A DNA stretch of 64,000 nt from Lunularia cruciata. Taxonomy: Eukaryota > Streptophyta > Marchantiopsida > Lunulariales > Lunulariaceae. Below the pieces are notes generated by a model, which ran no database searches, was not told where the DNA came from, and worked only from the letters and a program-made list of their open reading frames with translations. The translations under genes and the position numbers were made by a program. Below, piece after piece: positions 21,351 through 31,427 of this stretch. Position 1 is the first letter of the stretch. Each line of letters begins with the position of its first letter. The stretch covers positions 14,694,001 through 14,758,000 of the forward strand of contig OX419760.1 in assembly GCA_948567375.1 (NCBI GenBank), in the 5' to 3' direction.

Positions 21351-22740
21351 GAAACTCAAGACCAAGAGTGGGAAATTGACGATCGGTTCCCTGACAAAGA
21401 GTTGTATCACTTATCAGCAATGCAAAGTACAAGGTATGCAGCTGAATATCATTATCTGCATACTCTCCATTGTCTTGAGGGGACGGATCCGGAACAGCGG
21501 GCAGTCTTTCTCAGGAAAATAGGGTCGTACCAGCTTAAACACAGCATTTTATTTAAGATGGGCGAAGACGAAGTACTTTGGCGATGCTTGGAGTCATACG
21601 AAGTAGGAGGAGTGATTGAATCTTTACACTCCAAAGCATCGGGAGGACACTATGCTTTGAAGAATACTATAAAGAAAATTTTTTTGGCAGGGTATTGGGT
21701 GGCCTACAATGTACAAAGACGTGCATGCTCATATCCAAAGCTATGATGCTTGTCAGAGAACGGGGAAGCCGACGGCTACTTCTCAATGGCCTTTGAGACC
21801 AATTTTTCCTTTGGCCCCATTTGAGAAATGGGGGATTGAATTTGTGGGTCCCATTCAACCAGTGACCCGAGTCACAAGAAAGCAATACATTTTGGTTTGC
21901 ACTGACTATGCTACCAAGATGGTCAAAGTTGAAGCAACTTGCAGAGATGATGCTGAAACTATGGCAGAATTCTTCTTTCAAAACATCATCTCCCAATATA
22001 GGTCTCCTTTGGAATTGGTCAGTGACCGAGGAACACATTTTTTGAACTCTATAATGGAGGCGTTAACCAAGTACTTTCAGATTAAACATTGGAAGATGAC
22101 TCCTTATAACCCAAAAGCAAATGGCTTAGCGGAAAAAGCGAATGGGTTACTTTGCAAAATTTTGAATAAGGTGACTTTCAATTATGCCTATGATTGGGAT
22201 ACAAAATTACCAGCCACATTGTGGGCATATCAAACGACAGAAAAGATTACAACCAAACAAACTCCATACTTCTTGACATATGGCTTGCATCCTATACTAC
22301 CAGTTGAATTTGAAGTGCCAACATATCGGGTTCTTTGTGAAGAACAAATGTCGGAAGAGGAAAGTCAAGATATTTGGATTCATCAACTGATGTGGTTAGA
22401 AGAGAAAAGAGACAATGCAATGCAAACCATGAAAGAAGTACAAGCATCGAGGAAAATCAGGCACGATAAGAGAATCAAGCCTGTAACTGTACGTGAAGGC
22501 GATTTGGTTTTGTTATATGACAATTGCCAAATATTTTTTCCAGGAAAGTTGCATTTGAGATGGATGGGTCCCTATCGAGTTCTTCATCTTTACAAAAATG
22601 GGTCCATGCAGCTTGTAGACTTGGAAGGTAATCCTTTTGCCACTCGAGTAAACGGGTGGAGAGTTCGGAGATATTGGACCATAGACTCCGAAGTTTCTAA
22701 GACACCCGAGGTCTATGTTTGCGTGGACGCTCACATTTGA
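21351..22740 (+). pseudogene. R2a pol: integrase
   Basis: The zinc-binding region has SGGHYALKNT and, after a frameshift near 21720, CDACQR. The core shows LVCTDYATKM (Asp), LVSDRGTHFLNS (Asp) and KANGLAEKANGLL (Glu), so the catalytic triad is intact. The 343-codon frame 21709-22740 is one of the longest clean pol frames here. The C-terminal domain has MGPYRVLHLYKNGSMQLVD (GPY/F motif) and NPFATRVNGWRVRRYW. It ends VCVDAHI without a chromodomain. The stop is 12 bases before the LTR, so no other cistron fits between pol and U3. Confidence 0.93.
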
Positions 22741-22751
22741 AGGAGGGGGTA
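22738..22751 (+). promoter_or_regulatory. R2a polypurine tract
   Basis: TGAAGGAGGGGGTA lies immediately before the 3' LTR start TGTGGGGCCCACA. It overlaps the integrase stop codon. R2b has GGGGGAGGGGGTA at the same place. Confidence 0.8.
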
Positions 22752-25700
22752 TGTGGGGCCCACATTTTTTGTTTTTTTTAAATAACAAAGAAGAAGTGTA
22801 TAGAGAAGTTGGATTGTGCCTGTATGGCCGAAGAAGGCAAAGAAAAGAGTCTTTGGGATGAAACCCAAAGTAAAGTGACTTCAGGTCATAAAGCAAAGTA
22901 CTCGGAAATGCCCTGTCAGCAAACAACTCAAAGTAAAGTGTCTTTGTATTGGAAGGAGCTCAACCCAAGGCAAAGATAGTCTAACAACCTTTTGTCGGGG
23001 TGAGAAATTCAAGAAGAGTCCGTTCAAAAACCGGCGGCCCATACACGCGAAGGTTGATTGACAGTGACAAGTGCATGCAGGAGGTGTGATTTCTTGGTAG
23101 AAACTCAAAGTGAAGAAAGACAAAGAAAGTGAAACTCTATAAAAATCAAACTTGCAATGACAAAATGTTGAGTAATTTTCCTTTGCCGTTAAGAAGTCAT
23201 CTTGCAGGTGATCATGGGAAGGGAAATAGAGTTGGAATCGCGTTAGTGTGTAAGGGAGAAGTCCCAAGAGTGAAATTGAGAGATAGTGAGAAGGCAAAAG
23301 AGATGGTAGGAGGAAAGAAGAACTCTAGATTTACAGTGAGAAATCATGCAATTTGGAGGTTAGATGTGATCGCTAGGATTGAAGTCTTGAGCCAACTTCG
23401 GATCACTTTCTTGGCATGGAACTGGAATGTGAGCTTTCCAAGTTTCATGACAGAAATCATCAAGAGCAAGTGTCTCGATGGACCTGAGAAGGAAGGGAAG
23501 AGAGGAAATCCGGCTCGCTGGACAGAGTTGGATTGCAGACTCATATTCGGGAAGGAAGCAGGCTCGGAGCAATGAGCCACGTTCTTGGAGAAGGGGGAGA
23601 TAGCTCAAGAGACTCAAGAGGTGAGATGCATTCTTGTCAAAGCGGACGAAGAATGGGTACAAAGTTGAGAGCTACAAAGACCCTGTGAAGAGAGGAATTG
23701 TGAGTGCGCTGATGGCCATCCTGAAGCTAGAGACAACCACGTATGTGATGAAACACCAAGTGGTGTTCTTTCACAAGTTATTTGCAGGAGAACCGATCAA
23801 TTGGGCGAGGTGTTTCCATGGGAGGACAAGGCAAATGGTGTGGAATCTACGGGATAAATCGCCTCCACACTACATTGTCCCATTTACAATGCATTTTTAC
23901 CTCGGGCTAAATTTGCTGAACTCGGTGGAGCAAACTCGGATGGTATCGCACTTCCATCCTGATTTGAGAAAGGAGGTCGATGTCAAGGAGCAGCAATACA
24001 TCTTGCAAATCAGGAGCACCAACGACTACTACACAAAGATAGGGAAGAACATGGAGATCGAAGTGAGTACCCCAAATACAAAGAAGAGAAGTCGGCAGTG
24101 CAAAGCCGAAGACACAAAGAAACCTCGGAAGACCAGGAGAGGCAACCCGAGGCAAGGTATGGTGGTGATCGAGTCGGAGGATGAAGACTTGGAAGTTGAT
24201 GCCAAGCTCAAGACTGAAGACTCAGAACACAAGGAGGAGCCTGAGCTAACGCTACAGAGTGGAGATACAAGTAGCAACAGCGATGAAGGAGGAGAGATGA
24301 CATCGGCACCGGCGGTTGAAGAAGAAGAAGAAAAAGGAGTGCAGGCAGAATTCGAAGCCGACGGCAACACTTAGTTGGAAGACAAAGTAATTGAGCCCGA
24401 AGAGATGAAGATCGCAATACAAAGAGGAGTTCGCTTGAGACGGAAGGCAAAGTGGGAAGCAGGTCTGAGTACAGTGAAGGAAGAAGCACTTGAAAGCTTG
24501 GGAAGCAAGGCGTCAATTCCGATACGACGACTGCAGAGAAGAAGGCGAGTATAAAGAGAAGAAGAGGTAAAGAAGGAGATCACTTCACAGGTTGAAGTAG
24601 TTGCTTGTGATGGAGTGGAGTACCTGCAAGAAGTGGTGTGCCCATTGTTAGTAAAGCTAGAGTACCGGAAGAAGGAGATGCATTTGACTTGTCCAGAGGT
24701 GAAGATTGTGTGCAGGTATTAGCAAGACTGGAAGAAGAAAACTCGGAGTTGAAGAAGAGTATAAACCGAGGTGAGGAGGAAAGAGAAGTATTGCAAGCGG
24801 AGGCAGTAGTGAGAAGTCAGTGAATTATTGAGAGTGATCTTGTGAAGAAGAGTGACACAACAAGGGAGAGACAAGTAGCTGAGTACGAGATCTTGAAGCA
24901 GCAATTTGCTGATTCAAGAGTAGAGGTTATCCATGCTATGGCGAGAGTAGCTGCAAAGGATCAGGAGCTTGATAGGGTGATGGAGAGTGTCAAGGAGAAG
25001 AAGCAACTTTGGCAGCAAGAGTTGGCAGCACAATATAGAGAAGAAGACAAATTACAAGAGTTACTTTGTAATCAAGAGGAGAGAGTTGTACAGAAGGAGA
25101 AGGAAAAGGAGTCGGTGAAAGCCGAGTTCGAGGCGGAGTTGGCAATGTACCGAGAGGATTGGCTTGCAGATTGGGAACGTGAAAGGAAGACAAGATTGGA
25201 GCCTTTGAAGGAGATAGTCCTCCGGATGAATGCAATGTTAAGTACAGAGGCCAGCATTCGGATTGAAGAGACCAGGCTGCACGAGTTGAAGTTGTTGGTG
25301 CAGGAGACGAGGCAAAGATAGGCAAAGGATATAGATATGAATGCCTTGTTAATTAGTCTCAGAAATCGTGTAGACAAAAAGATCTTAGAGGTAGAAGATA
25401 ACATTTCAATTAGATTAGACTTAGTGAAAATAGAGATAGAAAAACTTTGGAAAGATGTTAGAGCAAAACCCGAAGTAGATAACATAGGAGTACAAATGTC
25501 TTTGGAGTTACCAATGGAGACATTAGAGAAGAGTGGGTTGAGAGATGAAGAGTTAGATAGATTACCCACTAGTGGAATTTCATATCAAGAAAGAGAATTG
25601 TTGGATCTGGTAGAAGAAGTAGAAGATATGAAACCTGAGGACAGAGTAGTAGGAAGTAAAGTTACTTCGGGTTTGGGTTTGAAAGCCAATGACGAAGTAG

Positions 25701-26509
25701 ACATCAGATCGGATTAGTAACAGTTTTGAGATTTGAAGAGGCAGATATGAAGAGGTGTATTGTCATTTCAGATCTGGAGGTTAGAAAAGTTTTTATAGAA
25801 CAGTATAGTTGTTAGAACTGTTGATTTGTTCACTACTTAAGAGTGGCATTTGCAGAGAAATGTTGTTCAGTGCTCATAATTTTTGAGAATAGATAAAGCA
25901 AAGTGCTGTGAAGCAGTGCTCGTTGCTTGAGCTTGATTCTGAGTATCAACTTTACAATTGTGTTTGTAAGTGTTTGGAGAAATTTGAAGTGCAAGTCAGT
26001 GTGCTTGTTTGATGTTGGATTCCACAGCCTTGATCTTCATTCTGTGTGTTTGATCCTGAGTGAAGTGCAATCAGAGCAATGCCTTGACAGATCTGAGAGG
26101 AATTGTAGTGTTGGTAGTATTTTGCATTTGTGAGTGCAATGCAAAGTTGATGTGAAGCAATTTCCATAGAGGAAGTTGTGCCTTCAGTGGAAGGGTGGAA
26201 CACAATTCTGAGGCGAAGTCATTTTGCAGTGAAGTGTCATTTTTGGGAGAGCCTGAATCATCACAATCAAGATTGTTTGGAAAGATTTGATGGAGTTGTG
26301 ATTAAGAAGTGTGAATTTGTGACAAGATTGCGAATTAGTGCTTGTTACTCTCTTCTGGGTGTGGTTTCTACGTGAGAGATTAAAGACGCAACCAAGAAGA
26401 ACTACATGGTTACTTTGCTTCATATTTGGAAATTTTTGACTCGTATCTCTGCGAGAACAAACTTTACTTACCCGATTACCACAAAAGTGATATTTGCCGG
26501 GTTGTCACA
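22752..26509 (+). repeat. R2a 3' LTR (3.76 kb)
   Basis: TGTGGGGCCCACA...GCCGGGTTGTCACA, followed by ATTCC, the right target-site duplication. It is collinear with 10288-14029, but retains the ~85 bp lost at 11385. A TATA-like CTACTTAAGAG lies near 25833. Confidence 0.95.
23165..25717 (+). pseudogene. R2 U3-encoded coiled-coil protein (3' LTR copy)
   Basis: The copy that would be carried at the 3' end of genomic RNA. It starts MLSNFPLPLRSHLAGDHG at 23165. The N-terminal domain is the most complete in the window (to 23573, then 23634-24374 after a stop and a 2-bp deletion). It contains FFHKLFAGEPINWARCFHGR, DKSPPHYIVPFTMHFYLGLN and SHFHPDLRKEVDVKEQQY. An acidic linker (TLQSGDTSSNSDEGGE) follows. 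The coiled coil occupies 24840-25320 and the tail 25337-25717, ending EVDIRSD. Disruptions lie at 23574 (TGA), ~23617, 24373 (TAG), ~24554, 24822 and 25319 (TAG). The product is unknown. The positions of its parts match those of the 5' LTR copy. Confidence 0.82.
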
Positions 26510-26814
26510 ATTCCTTTATACTTTTTGACTTTACTTGACTTTTAACCTACTAACTTGAGTTACTCCAATAATTAGTAACTTTGGTGCATAACTATTTCAC
26601 AAGTATATAAACAAGGGGTGAGGAAGAACTAATCATCCTTTCATTTGCAATTATCTCTCTCTCATTGAGTTCTCTAGTGAGTAATGTATTGAGTATTGGA
26701 GTGTTAGCTTTGGAAGAGTATGATGGGATAAGGTTCTTTGCCTTCTCAGTCTATGGTGCGTTATCATAATAGCCATAAGAGGTTCATCCTGAGTGAGCGA
26801 CATGCCAGCTCATA
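26510..26814 (+). repeat. R1b 3' LTR, right part
   Basis: Continuation of the R1b LTR after R2a. It begins with the duplicated ATTCC and ends GCCAGCTCATA, against GCCGGCTCACA in the other copies. The right end of R1b is at 26814. Confidence 0.9.
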
Positions 26815-27388
26815 GGACATAGAGATTGCAAGCTGTATGTCACATCTATCCCCATTGATTTGGGGTCAAGTGTGAATGTCATGATAGAAGACATTGCAAA
26901 TCTATTGGAGTACACTATGTTTGAACCAACACCCCAAATTCTGAAATTTGTGGATCAAATCAAGAGATGGCCTTTGGATACGCTATCAAAATTACTACAA
27001 TCATGGGAGGGATGCACTTCAAGTTAAACTACATCGTGTTACAACTAGTAACCAAAACTAGTTACCTGCACTTGACTGGAAGACCCTAGTTGTACAATGC
27101 CCATGTGATTGTAGATTGGCACCAACAAAAGCTAAGGTTCACAAACATCTCATATGAAGATTAGAAGTTGGTGATTGTGAGTTGGACAAAGGTTCCTCAC
27201 CTTGGGGAGACAACTTTGTTTGAAGATGAAGATGAATCCAAAGATTTATTGTCTTTGTCTTAAGAAGACTTTGAAGACAAAGTCCAAGTTAATTTCTTGG
27301 AATGCTACAAGGAAGAGGTCAAAGATTTTGTGCAAATTTGTGGAAGTCTTCATTGATGATTTTTGTGTGTTTAGGCAAAGAGAAGTAT
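26815..27388 (+). pseudogene. R2c pol: protease fragment joined to RT fragment
   Basis: Oldest R2 copy, forward strand. The protease peptide is IPIDLGSSVNVMIEDIAN (Asp-Leu-Gly where R2a has Asp-Ser-Gly), followed by FEPTPQILKFVDQIKRWPLD with frameshifts. At about 27320 the linker motif LECYKEEV is joined to RT sequence around the FIDDFCVF box, so ~770 bp (the N-terminal half of RT) has been deleted. It begins abruptly at 26815 because R1b is inserted. It ends at 27388 in AGTAT, the left target-site duplication of LTR C. Confidence 0.85.
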
Positions 27389-28734
27389 TATGATAACCCG
27401 GCAAATATCACTTTTGCGATAGTCAAGTAAGTAAAGTTTGTTCCCACAAAGATACAATTCAGAATTGGTCAAATGCAAAGTCAAATGTCACAATGTAGTC
27501 CTTCTTGATTTCATCTTTAATCTCTCACGTACCAAGTACACCCAGAAGAGAGTAACAAGCACTGACTTGCAGTCTTGTCACAACAATTAGTCACCCATAA
27601 TCACAACTTCATCAAATCTTTCCAAACACAATCTTGATTGTGATGATTCAAAATCTCCTGAAAATAGCACTTCATTGCAAAATGACTTGGCCTCAGAATT
27701 GTGTTCCGCCCCTCCACTAAAAGCACATATTCCTCAATCAAAATTGCTTCATATCAACTTTGTGCTGCATTCACAATTGCAAAATACTACCAACACTACA
27801 ATGTCTCTTAGATCTATCAAGGCATTGCTCAGATTGCACTTCACTCAAGATCAACACAAAAAATGAAGATCAAGGCTGTGGAATCCAACATCCAACAATC
27901 ACATTGATTTGCACTTCAGAATTCTCCACACATTCACAAGCACAACAAACACAATGTTGATACTTGGAATCAAGCTTAAGCGATGAGCATTGAAATCAGC
28001 ACTTTGCTTTATCTATTCTCATAAATAATGAATATTGAACAACATTTTAGTGCAAATGCCACCTTTAAATAGGCAGAGCACTTGATAGTTACTAACAACT
28101 ATATTATTTTATAACAACTATTCCTACCTATGGATCCAAAATGACAATGCACTTGCCTCTTCAAATCTCAAAACTATTACTACTCTGATCCGATGTCTAC
28201 TTCTTCCTCGGCTTCCAATCCCAAAGTAACCTCATATACTACTTTATCCTCGGGTTTTGCAACTACTAATTCCTCTACCAATACTAACACTTCTTCCTCC
28301 TGATCTACAATTCTCTTCATAGTTAACCCTTCTACTTCTTTATCTCTTGACCCACTATTCTATAATATCTTCAATGGTAACTCCAAATATATCTATACTC
28401 CTATCTCATCTACTTCGGGCTTTGCTCTTACATCTTTCCAAAGTTTATCTATCTCTAACTTAACCAAATCTAAGTTGATCGTGATATTGTCTTCCACTTC
28501 CAATATCTTCCTATCCACACAAGCTCTAAGACTAATAAATAATAAATTCAAATCTTTATCCTTCACAGATCTCCTCCTTGTCTCTTGCACCAACAACTTC
28601 AACTCGTGCAATCTCTTTTCCTCAATTTTCACATTAGCTTCTTTACTCAGCATTGCATTCATCTTTGTTACAATATCCTTTAATAGCTTGAGTCTCATCC
28701 TTCTCTCACATTCTTGATCCGCCAACCAATCTTT
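27389..28734 (-). repeat. Solo R2 LTR 'C', left segment
   Basis: Reverse-strand R2 LTR. This is its 3'-terminal 1346 bp, U5 end at 27389 (mutated to TATGATAACC on the + strand). The three segments of C (27389-28734, 45079-46455, 48371-49386) sum to 3739 bp, the full LTR size. The flanks AGTAT (27384-27388) and AGTAC (49387-49391) are its target duplication within R2c, so it is a solo LTR. The segment includes the tail and part of the coiled coil of the U3 ORF (28393-28734, reverse strand). Confidence 0.92.
28393..28734 (-). pseudogene. U3 ORF of LTR C, coil/tail segment
   Basis: Reverse-strand frame with LADQECERRMRLKLLKDIV, EEKRLHELKLLVQETRRR and INLDLVKLEIDKLWKDVRA. It is the C-terminal coil and start of the tail. 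The upstream parts of the same fossil ORF are at 45079-46455 and 48371-48977 (ATG at 48977). R2b is inserted at 28735. Confidence 0.75.
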
Positions 28735-31427
28735 TGTGACAACCTGGCAAATATCACTTTTGCGGTAATTGGGTAAGTAAAGTTTGTTCTCGCAGAGATA
28801 CTGGTCAGAATTGGTCAAGTATGAAGTCAAACAGTAACAATCTTTAGTTCTTCTTGGTTGCGTCTTTAATCTCTCAAGTAGAAAGCACATCCAAAAGAGA
28901 GTAACAAGCACTGATTTGCAGTCTTGTCACAAATTAACATTCCTTAATCACAACTCCATCAAATCTTTCCAAACAATCTTGATTGTGATGATTTAGGCTC
29001 TCCCAAAAACGGCACTTCACTGCAAAACGACTTCACTTCAAAATTATGTTCTACCTCTCCAATGAAGGCACAACTTCCTTGATCAAAATTGCTTCACATC
29101 AACACTACACTACACTCACAAATGCAAAATACCACCAACACTACAATTCCTCTCAGATCTATCAAGGCATTGCTCCGATTGCACTTCACTTAGGATCAAA
29201 CACACAATATGAAGATCAAGGCTGTAGAATCCAACATCCAACACACACACTGACTTGCACTTTGAATTTCTCCACACACTCACAAACACAAACATAGAGT
29301 TGATACTCAGAATCAAGCTCAAGCAACGAGCACTACTTCATAGCACTTTGCTTTATCTATTCTTGGAAATAATGAGCACAAAACAACATTTGACTATGAA
29401 TGCAATCTTTAAATAGGCATAGCTCTCCAGCAGTTATCTAACAACTATACCGTTCAACAACAACTCTTCCTACCTACAGATCCAAACTGACAATGCAACT
29501 CTTCATATCTGCCTCTTCAAATCTCAAAATTGTTACTACTCTGATCTGATGTCTACTTCTTCCTCAGCTTCCAATCCCGAAGTACCTTCACATACTACAT
29601 TGTCCTTGGGTTTCACAACTTCTAATTCCTCTACCAATTCTAACTTTTCTCCATCTTGATCTATGATTCCCATCACAGATAATCCATCTAACTCTCTATC
29701 TCCTAACTCACACTTCTCTTATCTCCAACGGTAATTCCAAAGACATTTGCACTCCTATGTTATCTACTTTGGGTTTTGCTCTCACATCCTTCCAAAGTTT
29801 ATCTATCTCTAATTTCACTAAGTCTAATCTAATCATGATAATGTCTTCTACTTCCAATGTCTTCTTATCTACATGAGCTCTGAGACTGATAAGCAAGGTG
29901 TTCAAATCTTTATCCTTTTCATTTCTCCTCCTCATCTCTTGCACCAACAACTTCAACTCGTGCACTCTCATTTCTTCAATTTGCACGCTGGCCTCTATAC
30001 TCAACATTATGTTTATCCTCATAACTATCTCCTTCAATGGCTCCAATCTCATTCTTCTCTCCCATTCTCAATCTGCAAGCCAATCTTCTCTATATATTGC
30101 CAATTATGCCTTGAACTCAGCTTTCACTGTCTCCTTCTCCTTCTCCTTCTCCTTCTGCACAATCTTCTCCTCTAGACTGTGAAGTAACTCTCTCAGTCTT
30201 TCTTCCTCTCTATACCTCACTATCAACTCTCTTTGCCAAATTTGCTTCTCCTTGACACTCTCCATCACTCTATCAAGCTCTTGCTCCTTCTCTACTATAG
30301 CATGGATGATTTCTAATCTCAAATCAACAAATAGCTGCTTCAAAATTTCATACTTGGCTATCTATCTTTCCCTAGCTATGACATTCTGCTATATTATTCT
30401 CTCTCTACTCTGTACTTCTCTCTTCAAGTTCTTGATTACTTGATTCTGTACTACTACATCTTCTTGTAGTACTTCCCTTTCCTCCTCACCTTGGATTATA
30501 CTCTTCTTCAACTCCAAGTTCTCTTCTTCTAATCTAGCTAACACTTGCAACACAATCTTCACCTCCAGACACTTTGCCTGCATCTCCTTCTTCTTGTGTT
30601 CTAACTTCACTAACAACAGGCACACAATCTCCCTCAATTATTCTACACCTTCACTTGTATTTATTTTGACTTGCGGACTTGTCTCCTTCTTCATCTCTTC
30701 CTTGCTCAACACTCGCCGTCTAAGCCACAATCGCCTTATAGGAATGGACTCTTTGCTCCCCAAACTTCTATCTTCCTCTTTTCTTACCTTACTTGGCCCC
30801 ACTTCATACTTTGCCTTACGTTTGGAACAAACTCCCCTTTGAAGTTTCAAGTTACCTTTCTCTTCCATCTCCATCTTGGCTTCCTCCTCCGTCTCCATCT
30901 TTGCTTCCTCCTCTTTGGGTACCGACTTCATCTCCACTCCATCATCGCTGTCACTACTCATGTCTCCTCTCTGCAGCGTGAACTCGGGTTCTTCCTCCTT
31001 CTGTGAGTCTTTGGACTGGCACTCGGCTTCTCCTTCTGACTCTTCTTCCGACAATGCAATTACCACAAGTTCTTTCCTTGGGTTCACCTTTCTAGCCTTC
31101 CAAGATCACGCTTTCTCTTCTTCTTCTTCTCCTTGTTGACTCCGCTTCTTCAACTTTGGAGTGCTCACCTCCAACTGCACACTCTTCTCCTTCAACATGT
31201 AGTACTCATCACTACTCTTGATCTTAAGAATGTATTGCTGCTCCTCCGTATCAACATCTCTTTTCAAGTCAGGATGGAAATGAGACACCATCTTATTTTA
31301 CTCCACCACATTGAGCAAGTTCAGCCCCATTTAGAAATGGGCTGCAAACTACACAATGTAATGTGGAGGCGCCTTGTCCCACAAATTCCACACCATCTGT
31401 CTTGTCCTCTAATGAAGACACTTTGCC
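28735..31427 (-). repeat. R2b 3' LTR, left part
   Basis: U5/R and the 3' two-thirds of U3 in reverse orientation, ending near 31427, where the orientation switches to the inserted LTR L. CTATTTAAAG-type TATA sequence is present on the reverse strand near 29410. Confidence 0.9.
29520..31427 (-). pseudogene. R2 U3-encoded protein in R2b 3' LTR, C-terminal two-thirds
   Basis: Reverse-strand frames in order from the right: the end of the N-terminal domain (31291: SHFHPDLKRDVDTEEQQYIL), the acidic linker (31087-30638: VIALSEEESEGEAECQSKDS), the coiled coil (30637-30104) and the tail (30052-29708: LISLRAHVDKKTLEVED, MIRLDLVKLEIDKLWKDV). Damaged by several stops and by a short deletion. The N-terminal part lies across L at 34305-34906. 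Confidence 0.78.

Larger units (their letters stand above)
10288..26509 (+). mobile_element. R2a: complete long-LTR Ty3/gypsy retrotransposon
   Basis: Forward-strand element with both LTRs (3742 and 3758 bp), a tRNA-Asp-like primer-binding site, gag-PR-RT-RH-IN and a polypurine tract. The target-site duplication is ATTCT at 10283-10287 and ATTCC at 26510-26514. The interior is ~6.15 kb after removing the 2572-bp insertion S. Its LTRs differ by about 6% in a ~335-bp stretch counted by eye (21 differences near 12770-13090 against 25240-25560). Coding frames carry scattered stops, so it is an old and inactive copy, but it is the best reference for the family in this window. Confidence 0.95.
8022..26814 (+). 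mobile_element. R1b: Ty3/gypsy retrotransposon, 3' part, interrupted
   Basis: Forward-strand R1 copy. Its pol resumes at 8022 after LTR J, runs to the stop at 9848, and is followed by a polypurine tract and the 3' LTR. The LTR is split by the complete R2a element: 9897-10287 and 26510-26814, 691 bp net of the 5-bp target duplication and matching the 690-bp LTR of R1a. The 5' half lies off the window to the left. Its right edge at 26814 adjoins the old R2c element, into which it is inserted. Confidence 0.9.
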
